A stretch of DNA of 10,608 nt from DASSKW01 sp035701115 (GTDB lineage: Bacteria > Pseudomonadota > Gammaproteobacteria > Natronospirales > REEB76), in the NCBI GenBank assembly GCA_035701115.1, contig DASSOA010000098.1, positions 1-10,608 on the forward strand, written 5' to 3'. This document shows positions 6,406 to 10,608 of this stretch, piece after piece. The notes under the pieces are model-generated. The model had not been told where the DNA came from, made no database searches, and saw only the letters and a list, made by a program, of their open reading frames with translations. Within the stretch, counting starts at the first letter, position 1. The number at the start of each line of letters is the position of its first letter. A program made the position numbers and the translations under genes.

Positions 6406-7225
6406 AGGGCGCGCCGCGCCGGCGGTAATGCTGATCACGCTGACGCTCGCGGCATGCGCGCCCTTTCCGGTCGCGCCGGGCAGCGGGCAGGATTACGGTC
6501 CGTCGCAACCCGTGGATGTCTCGCAGGTTCCCGATGCGGTGCCGCAGAACCTGCCGAAAAGCCGTTTCGGCAATCCGCCTTCCTACACTGTCGACGGGCA
6601 AACCTATCACGTGTTACCTGAATGCGAGGGCTACCATGAACGCGGCATCGCGTCCTGGTACGGCATGAAATTCCACGGCGGCCGCACCTCCGACGGCGAT
6701 ACCTACGACATGTACGCCATGACCGCCGCCAACAAGGTCGTGCCGTTGCCCTGCTTTGTGCGCGTCACCAATCTGGAAAACCACCGCAGCGTAATTGTGA
6801 AAGTGAACGATCGCGGACCGTTTGTCGCTAACCGGATCATTGATCTGTCTTATGCGGCGGCAAAGAAACTCGGCGTCGTTGCCACCGGCACGGCACTTGT
6901 TGATGTGACCGCGGTCGAGCCCGGCTCGCCACCGCCTGCAACCCGGGTTGCAGCCACGCCGGTTCCGAATTCCGCGAGCGATGCGGAAAGGCCGCAGCTC
7001 TTCGTCCAGATCGGCGCATTCGCGGAAGCCGCCAACGCCGAGCGCGCACGCCGGAATCTGGAATCCGCCGGTATCAAACCGGTCCTGATCGTTACCGCCA
7101 CGGAGGGCGGGAAAACCCTGTACAAGGTTCGCATCGGGCCGTTGGCGGATGTCACGGCCGTCGATCAGCTGACCGGCCGCCTCGCCAGCCTCGGTTACGC
7201 GGATGCACAGGTAGTGATTCCGTAA
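6392..7225 (+). CDS. rlpA: RlpA, septal-ring lipoprotein with DPBB and SPOR domains
   Basis: RlpA binds or cuts glycan strands stripped of peptides. In Pseudomonas it is a lytic transglycosylase, while the E. coli protein is reported to lack detectable activity. The 277 residues show a lipoprotein signal with lipobox L19-A20-A21-C22 and a double-psi beta-barrel domain at about 84-173 (GIASWYGMKFHGGRTS, VRVTNLENHRSVIVKVNDRGPF, IIDLSYAAAKKLG). A Pro/Ala linker follows, then a C-terminal SPOR domain at about 201-277 (QLFVQIGAFAEAANAERA) for denuded glycan. In the active-site stretch the usual G-E-x-Y/F-D...T-A-A-H reads G-D103-T-Y-D...T-A-A-N114, so both presumed catalytic residues are changed conservatively, while Asp140 in NDRGP is kept. 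Two cysteines (78, 121) are present in the periplasmic domain. The start overlaps mltB by 14 bases. Confidence 0.94.
   Translation: MRRPEGRAAPAVMLITLTLAACAPFPVAPGSGQDYGPSQPVDVSQVPDAVPQNLPKSRFGNPPSYTVDGQTYHVLPECEGYHERGIASWYGMKFHGGRTSDGDTYDMYAMTAANKVVPLPCFVRVTNLENHRSVIVKVNDRGPFVANRIIDLSYAAAKKLGVVATGTALVDVTAVEPGSPPPATRVAATPVPNSASDAERPQLFVQIGAFAEAANAERARRNLESAGIKPVLIVTATEGGKTLYKVRIGPLADVTAVDQLTGRLASLGYADAQVVIP
6394..6414 (+). repeat. GC hairpin at the mltB stop / rlpA start
   Basis: GCCC (6399-6402) and GGGC (6407-6410) pair around the loop TGAA, which contains the mltB stop codon. With C6398 bulged, GCGC (6394-6397) pairs with GCGC (6411-6414), extending the stem to eight GC pairs and including the last base of the rlpA ATG. 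It suggests that rlpA translation depends on ribosomes finishing mltB (inference). Confidence 0.4.
6552..6572. repeat. 8-bp hairpin in rlpA
   Basis: The arms TGCCGAAA and TTTCGGCA enclose AGCCG. It lies between the lipobox and the DPBB domain (encoding LPKSRFG). Roughly one to two such repeats are expected by chance in this window. Confidence 0.45.
6936..6953. repeat. 18-base perfect palindrome in rlpA
   Basis: CTGCAACCCGGGTTGCAG is fully self-complementary with no central spacer. It falls in the low-constraint Pro/Ala linker between the DPBB and SPOR domains of RlpA. Even-length perfect dyads of this size are typical of dimeric protein-binding sites, but I recognise no known operator. Confidence 0.6.
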
Positions 7226-7262
7226 AAACGGCACGGCTGTGGGTTTCGGGGCGCCGTCGCGC

Positions 7263-7268
7263 TAAAAT
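7263..7268 (+). promoter_or_regulatory. possible -10 element of a dacA promoter
   Basis: TAAAAT matches the sigma-70 -10 consensus at five of six positions and stands out in a GC-rich 114-base spacer between rlpA and dacA, 72 bases before the dacA start. The -35 region at correct spacing (around 7239-7245, TGGGTT) is poor. An independent promoter here would let DacA, Dat and the lip genes be made separately from the elongation genes. Confidence 0.35.
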
Positions 7269-7328
7269 CATGCGCCGTAACCCGGCCCAACTGCCACCGA
7301 CCCGATTGTTCCACCCTTTGTTATTTCC

Positions 7329-7332
7329 GAGG
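7329..7332 (+). promoter_or_regulatory. ribosome binding site deciding the dacA start
   Basis: GAGG lies seven bases before the TTG at 7340. It is the best Shine-Dalgarno for any start in this region and justifies the rare TTG codon, since the next in-frame ATG (Met41) would remove the whole signal peptide. Confidence 0.6.
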
Positions 7333-7339
7333 TACTGCC

Positions 7340-8491
7340 TTGAGAACTCAGCGTTTTGTCGCGTTCGCCCTGGGTCTGACTACCCTGTTGATCTGTGCCG
7401 CAGTGCAGGCAATTCCGATTCCGGCTGCGCCCCAGCTCGCCGCCAAAAGTTATGTGCTGATGGATGCCAACAGCGGACAGATTCTCGCCGCCAGCAACCC
7501 CGACGAGAAAACCGAGCCGGCGAGTCTCACCAAACTGATGACCGCCTATGTGGTGTTTCACGCGCTCAACGATGGGGTGATTCACCTGGACGATCCGGTT
7601 ACGATCAGTGTCAAGGCGTGGCGCATGGGCGGCTCACGCACCTTCGCGAAAGTCGGCAGCCAGGTCAGCGTCGACAATCTCATTCAGGGCATGATCGTGC
7701 AATCGGGCAACGATGCCACCGTCGCGCTCGCCGAGAAAATCGGCGGCACGGAAGACACGTTCGTCGAGTTGATGAACAAGTACGCGCAACAGCTCGGCAT
7801 GACCAACAGCCATTTTGTTGATGCGTCGGGCCTCACCAGCGACCCTCAACACTACGTGACTGCGCACGACATCGCCGTTCTCGCGCGGGCAATCATCCGC
7901 GAGTTTCCCCAGTACTATCACTATTTCTCGGAAAAGGATTTCACCTGGAACCACATTTCGCAACGCAATCGCAACGAGTTGCTGTTCACCGATCCCTCGG
8001 TTGACGGGCTCAAGACCGGTTTTACCGACGAGGCCGGCTACTGCCTGGTCGCGTCGGCCAAGCGCAATGGTATGCGCCTGATCGCAGTCGTGACCGGCAC
8101 CAAGAGCGAACACGCGCGCGCCGTGGAAGATGAAGCGCTGCTCAATTACGGCTTCAATTTCTACGATTCGCGCAAACTCTACGATGCCGGCGCCAAGGTC
8201 GCCGATATCAAGGTATGGAAAGGCAGCGACAGCAGCGTGCCGGTGGGCGTGTCGCAGGACTTCTACGTCACGTTCCCGAAAGGCAGTTACGACAAACTGA
8301 ATGCGTCCATACATTCGACTGCCGGGATCATTGCACCGGTCGAGGCCGGCCAGCCGGCCGGCAGCGTGACCGTGGACCTGGACGGCAAACAGATTGCCGA
8401 TGCACCGCTTTACACCTTGAAAGCGGTACCGCAAGGCGGCATTTTCACCCGCATGTTCGATTCCATCCGGCTCTGGTTTCACAGGAAGTGA
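7340..8491 (+). CDS. dacA: D-alanyl-D-alanine carboxypeptidase (PBP5/6 family)
   Basis: This enzyme removes the terminal D-Ala from peptidoglycan pentapeptides, limiting crosslinking and releasing D-Ala to the periplasm. The 383 residues carry a signal peptide (cleavage expected after AVQA, residue 24). The three active-site motifs are S62-L-T-K65, S122-G-N124 and K225-T-G227, and the usual DASGL and HYVTAHD segments are present. A beta-rich C-terminal domain follows (about 275-360), and a final amphipathic helix (GGIFTRMFDSIRLWFHRK) matches the membrane anchor of PBP5/6. The start is TTG, with a good ribosome site. It could equally be named dacC; sequence alone does not decide. It is separated from rlpA by 114 bases with a possible promoter and is followed by dat after three bases. 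Confidence 0.95.
   Translation: MRTQRFVAFALGLTTLLICAAVQAIPIPAAPQLAAKSYVLMDANSGQILAASNPDEKTEPASLTKLMTAYVVFHALNDGVIHLDDPVTISVKAWRMGGSRTFAKVGSQVSVDNLIQGMIVQSGNDATVALAEKIGGTEDTFVELMNKYAQQLGMTNSHFVDASGLTSDPQHYVTAHDIAVLARAIIREFPQYYHYFSEKDFTWNHISQRNRNELLFTDPSVDGLKTGFTDEAGYCLVASAKRNGMRLIAVVTGTKSEHARAVEDEALLNYGFNFYDSRKLYDAGAKVADIKVWKGSDSSVPVGVSQDFYVTFPKGSYDKLNASIHSTAGIIAPVEAGQPAGSVTVDLDGKQIADAPLYTLKAVPQGGIFTRMFDSIRLWFHRK
8404..8427. repeat. 8-bp hairpin near the 3' end of dacA
   Basis: The arms ACCGCTTT and AAAGCGGT enclose an 8-base loop, 64 bases before the dacA stop. There is no T run behind it. Confidence 0.45.
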
Positions 8492-8494
8492 TGC

Positions 8495-9352
8495 ATGGCT
8501 AATCCGTTTCCGACAGTCTGGTTGAACGGCCGCTTCATGCCGCTGGCCGAGGCGCACATTTCGCCGCTGGATCGTGGATTCCTGTTCGGTGACGGGGTCT
8601 ATGAAGTGATCCCGGTGTACGCCGGAAAACTGTTCCGGCTGGCCGCGCACCTGCGCCGTCTGCAGTACAGCCTCGATGCCATCCGGCTCGCCAATCCCCA
8701 TGACAATGCCACTTGGGAGCGCGTGCTGCAGGAACTGGTCGAGAAAAGCGGCGCGCCGCAGCAGGCCGTTTATCTGCAGGTCACGCGCGGCGCCGCCGAA
8801 GGCCGCGATCACGCGTTTCCCGCTGGCGTTCCCGCCACGGTGTTTGCCATGAGTACACCGCTGGAAGGATTGCCGCAGCGGCTCAGGGAGGAAGGCGGCA
8901 AGGTGATCACGCTTTCAGACATCCGCTGGCGCCGCTGCGACATCAAGTCCATTGCGCTGCTTGGCAACGTGCTGCTGCGGCAAACCGCCATTGATCAGGC
9001 CTGTGACGAAGCGATCCTGATTCAGGATGGATACGCAGTCGAAGGCACGGCCAGCAGTCTGTTCATCGTGCACGGCGGCGTAATCATGACGCCGCCCAAA
9101 TCCACCGAATTGCTGCCCAGTATCACGCGTGACGTGGTGCTGGAACTCGCCGAACAGCACAAACTGCCGTTCCGCGAGGAACGCATACCGGAACCGGAGC
9201 TGCATGCTGCCGAGGAAGTCTGGCTGGCGAGTTCGACGCGCGAGGTTTATGCCATTACCGAACTCGACGGACAGCGCATCGGCAGCGGCAAGCCCGGCCC
9301 GCACTGGCGCCGCATGTACGATGCTTTCCAGGAGCTGAAACACGCAGCGTGA
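8495..9352 (+). CDS. dat: D-amino acid aminotransferase (class IV, PLP-dependent)
   Basis: The enzyme transfers the amino group of D-Ala (or other D-amino acids) to 2-oxoglutarate, giving pyruvate and D-Glu, in the cytoplasm. The 285 residues fit fold-type IV aminotransferases: LDRGFLFGDGVYEVIPV (25-41) with Tyr36, the PLP lysine K151 in CDIKSIALLGNVL, and E183 (VEGTASSLF), which is the cofactor N1 partner. The R104-D-H106 stretch (EGRDHAFP) corresponds to the Arg98/His100 carboxylate-binding pair of the Bacillus D-amino acid enzyme. That pair favours this call over branched-chain aminotransferase or aminodeoxychorismate lyase, the two main alternatives. AGGAAG (8483-8488) lies six bases before the ATG. 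Its place after dacA fits a role in D-Ala/D-Glu balance. Confidence 0.88.
   Translation: MANPFPTVWLNGRFMPLAEAHISPLDRGFLFGDGVYEVIPVYAGKLFRLAAHLRRLQYSLDAIRLANPHDNATWERVLQELVEKSGAPQQAVYLQVTRGAAEGRDHAFPAGVPATVFAMSTPLEGLPQRLREEGGKVITLSDIRWRRCDIKSIALLGNVLLRQTAIDQACDEAILIQDGYAVEGTASSLFIVHGGVIMTPPKSTELLPSITRDVVLELAEQHKLPFREERIPEPELHAAEEVWLASSTREVYAITELDGQRIGSGKPGPHWRRMYDAFQELKHAA
9074..9096. repeat. 8-bp GC-rich hairpin in dat
   Basis: The arms GGCGGCGT and ACGCCGCC enclose AATCATG. It encodes HGGVIMTPP. It may be an accident of Gly and Pro codons facing each other, which tend to pair. Confidence 0.4.
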
Positions 9353-9362
9353 TGTGTACGCC

Positions 9363-9626
9363 ATGACAGAGCCATCGCCACTGACGTTCCCCATCGAATT
9401 TCCCGTCAAGGTCATGGGCCGCGACACGCCGGATTTTCACGCCACTGTCGCCGACATTTTTGCGCGGCACGTCGCCCCGCTTGAATCGCTCAATGTTTCA
9501 ACGCAGCCCAGCCGCGAAGGCCGGTTCGTTTCGGTGACGGTGCTGTTCATTGCCGAAAGCCGCGCACAACTGGATGCGCTGTACAGCGACCTCTCGGGCA
9601 ATGAACACGTACTGATGGCGCTATGA
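9363..9626 (+). CDS. ybeD: YbeD-like DUF493 family protein
   Basis: This small protein belongs to the conserved family found beside lipB in many proteobacteria; its biochemical role is not established. The ATG at 9363 gives 87 residues, the same length as E. coli YbeD, and is preferred to the in-frame GTG at 9354, which adds three residues. Family features are FPVKVMG near the N terminus, an alternating beta-strand/helix pattern expected for its ACT-like fold (EGRFVSVTVLFIAES) and the C-terminal LYSDLSGNEHVLMAL, which resembles the E. coli end. The stop overlaps lipB by ATGA. A link to lipoate metabolism is suggested only by gene context. Confidence 0.87.
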   Translation: MTEPSPLTFPIEFPVKVMGRDTPDFHATVADIFARHVAPLESLNVSTQPSREGRFVSVTVLFIAESRAQLDALYSDLSGNEHVLMAL

Positions 9627-10297
9627 ACGAAGCGATCGAAACACCGCTGTTCCGCGATCTGGGTCAGGTCGAATACGAACCCACCTGGCGCGCGATGCAG
9701 GCATTTACCGAAACGCGCGGGCCCGATACCCGCGATGAGATCTGGTTGCTCGAGCATCCGCCGGTGTTCACGCTGGGGCTTGCCGGCAAACTGGAACATG
9801 TGCTCGCACCGGGTGAGATTCCCGTCGTTCACATTGATCGCGGCGGACAAGTCACCTACCACGGACCCGGACAGCTGGTGGTCTATCCGCTGATCGATCT
9901 GAAACGCCTCAAGCTCGGGGTGCGGGCGCTCGTCGAGGGCATCGAAAACAGTGTCATAGACGTGATGGGGGATTTCGGAATCGAAACCATGTCCCGGCGC
10001 GATGCACCGGGCGTTTACACCGCGGACGGGCGCAAGCTCGCGTCGCTCGGCCTGCGGGTGCGCCGCGGCTGCACCTATCACGGCCTGGCCTTCAATGTCG
10101 CCATGGACCTTGAGCCGTTCACCCGCATCAATCCCTGCGGTTACGCGGGCCTGCAGATGACACAGGTCGCGGACCTGGGCGGCCCGGCGAGCGTCGCCGC
10201 CGTTGCTGAGGCACTGAAACCGCGGTTGCTGGAACGACTCGGTTATAATGGGCACTCCCGTACCACCGACAGCCCTGCCGCCGTCGGCCAGTTGTAA
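9623..10297 (+). CDS. lipB: LipB, octanoyl-[acyl carrier protein]:protein N-octanoyltransferase
   Basis: LipB moves octanoate from acyl carrier protein to the lipoyl domains of 2-oxoacid dehydrogenases and glycine cleavage H protein, the first step of lipoate synthesis. The 224 residues (E. coli 213) contain the hallmark DRGGQVTYHGPGQLVVYPLIDL (72-93), the catalytic Lys138 in GRKLASLGLRVRRGCTYHG and catalytic Cys172 in RINPCGYAGL, matching Lys135 and Cys169 in E. coli. Translation is coupled to ybeD by ATGA. The TAA stop forms part of the lipA ribosome site (TAAGGA). A perfect TATAAT lies in its last codons. Confidence 0.97.
   Translation: MNEAIETPLFRDLGQVEYEPTWRAMQAFTETRGPDTRDEIWLLEHPPVFTLGLAGKLEHVLAPGEIPVVHIDRGGQVTYHGPGQLVVYPLIDLKRLKLGVRALVEGIENSVIDVMGDFGIETMSRRDAPGVYTADGRKLASLGLRVRRGCTYHGLAFNVAMDLEPFTRINPCGYAGLQMTQVADLGGPASVAAVAEALKPRLLERLGYNGHSRTTDSPAAVGQL
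10244..10249 (+). promoter_or_regulatory. possible -10 element of a lipA promoter inside lipB
   Basis: TATAAT is a perfect sigma-70 -10 hexamer (codons for Gly-Tyr-Asn of LipB), 57 bases before the lipA start. No good -35 is seen at 16-18 bases upstream (CGCGGT) and there is no TG extension. About one such hexamer is expected by chance in the window. Confidence 0.25.
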
Positions 10298-10300
10298 GGA
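10296..10300 (+). promoter_or_regulatory. ribosome binding site of lipA
   Basis: AAGGA, shared with the lipB TAA stop, lies six bases before the GTG at 10307. It decides the GTG start of lipA. Confidence 0.75.
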
Positions 10301-10306
10301 CTGCCC

Positions 10307-10608
10307 GTGAGCGATTCCTCTTCGACATCCCGTCCCCGGCTTGAGCCCGGGAAAAAACTGACTGCCGCCGAGAAAATGGCGCGCATCCCGGTCAAGATCG
10401 AACCGACCGTGACGCCGTTGCGCAAGCCATCGTGGATCCGCGTGCGTTCTCCGGCCACGCCGGAAGTCGCGCGCCTCAAACAGGTGTTGCGCGAGAATCA
10501 CCTGCACACCGTGTGTGAGGAAGCTTCCTGTCCGAACATCGGCGAATGCTTCGGCAAGGGCACGGCGACGTTCATGATCATGGGCGACATCTGCACGCGC
10601 CGCTGCAC
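10307..10608 (+). CDS. lipA: LipA, lipoyl synthase (3' part outside the window)
   Basis: LipA is a radical-SAM enzyme that inserts two sulfur atoms into protein-bound octanoyl groups made by LipB. One hundred codons are present before the window ends; E. coli LipA has 321. The frame opens with GTG preceded by AAGGA. After a variable N terminus come KMARIPVKIEP, RKPSWIRVR, then the lipoyl-synthase-specific auxiliary cluster motif Cys70-x4-Cys75-x5-Cys81 (CEEASCPNIGEC), then FGKGTATFMIMGDICTRRC with Cys96 and Cys100, the first two cysteines of the radical-SAM CxxxCxxC motif. All positions are two residues later than in E. coli. Truncation is due only to the window edge. Confidence 0.96.
   Translation, partial: MSDSSSTSRPRLEPGKKLTAAEKMARIPVKIEPTVTPLRKPSWIRVRSPATPEVARLKQVLRENHLHTVCEEASCPNIGECFGKGTATFMIMGDICTRRC

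Noticed and set aside
5344..6438. 364-codon open frame on the - strand opposite mltB
   Set aside because: GC-rich codon use leaves long antisense frames open; the product shows no recognisable domain and mltB is certain.
8344..8359. GGCCGGC/GCCGGCC inverted repeat in dacA
   Set aside because: The 2-base loop is too tight for the full stem, and the sequence is a low-complexity GGCC/CCGG run expected in GC-rich coding DNA.
7634..8812. 392-codon open frame on the - strand opposite dacA and dat
   Set aside because: It spans two certain + strand genes, has no recognisable domain, and is rich in His/Arg/Gly as expected for a shadow frame.
9354..9362. GTG start for the YbeD-like gene
   Set aside because: It adds only three residues; the ATG at 9363 gives the usual 87-residue length. 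Neither has a clear ribosome site, so this is a preference, not proof.
10329..10352. Hairpin followed by six A residues near the lipA start, terminator-like on paper
   Set aside because: The A run lies on the wrong side for a terminator in either direction, the stem has a C-C mismatch, and it is inside the lipA coding region.
1..10608. Mobile element, phage, CRISPR or defence genes
   Set aside because: Every sizeable frame is accounted for by conserved cell-wall or lipoate genes; no transposase, integrase, terminal repeats or spacer-repeat arrays are visible.

Overview
The window comes from a moderately GC-rich (roughly 60%) proteobacterial chromosome, most likely a gammaproteobacterium outside the enteric group. 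MreB, MreC, RodA, LipB, LipA and the YbeD-type protein all align by eye with their E. coli counterparts. The order mltB-rlpA-dacA-ybeD-lipB-lipA is the one known from Pseudomonas-type genomes. I cannot resolve the order or genus. All twelve genes lie on the + strand and cover almost the whole window. There are no tRNA or rRNA genes, insertion sequences, CRISPR arrays or phage genes, and no stretch over 300 bases lacks a gene.

Layout: positions 3-725 hold the 3' two thirds of mreB, cut by the window edge. A 159-base spacer with three small inverted repeats follows, then mreC, mreD, mrdA (PBP2) and rodA (885-5374). Next come the lipoprotein murein hydrolase genes mltB and rlpA (5371-7225). A 114-base spacer with a possible promoter precedes dacA (DD-carboxypeptidase), followed by dat (D-amino acid aminotransferase), a YbeD/DUF493 gene, lipB, and the first 100 codons of lipA, cut by the right edge. 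Coupling is tight: ATGA overlaps at mreC/mreD, mrdA/rodA and ybeD/lipB, a GTGA overlap at rodA/mltB, and a 14-base overlap at mltB/rlpA.

Function: the first part encodes the cell-elongation machine. MreB filaments, MreC/MreD and the RodA-PBP2 polymerase-transpeptidase pair build the side wall. MltB and RlpA cut or bind glycan, and DacA trims pentapeptides and releases D-Ala. Dat can interconvert D-Ala and D-Glu, which are both peptidoglycan precursors. The last part (ybeD-lipB-lipA) makes protein-bound lipoate, an unrelated pathway that is often a neighbour of dacA.

This is mainly a conserved housekeeping locus and I see no new defence or mobile system. What deserves a second look is structural and detailed: an unusually strong 14-bp perfect inverted repeat inside mltB, tandem hairpins at the 3' end of mreD, a hairpin cluster between mreB and mreC, a perfect 18-bp palindrome in rlpA, conservative changes at both presumed catalytic positions of RlpA, and dat placed next to dacA.
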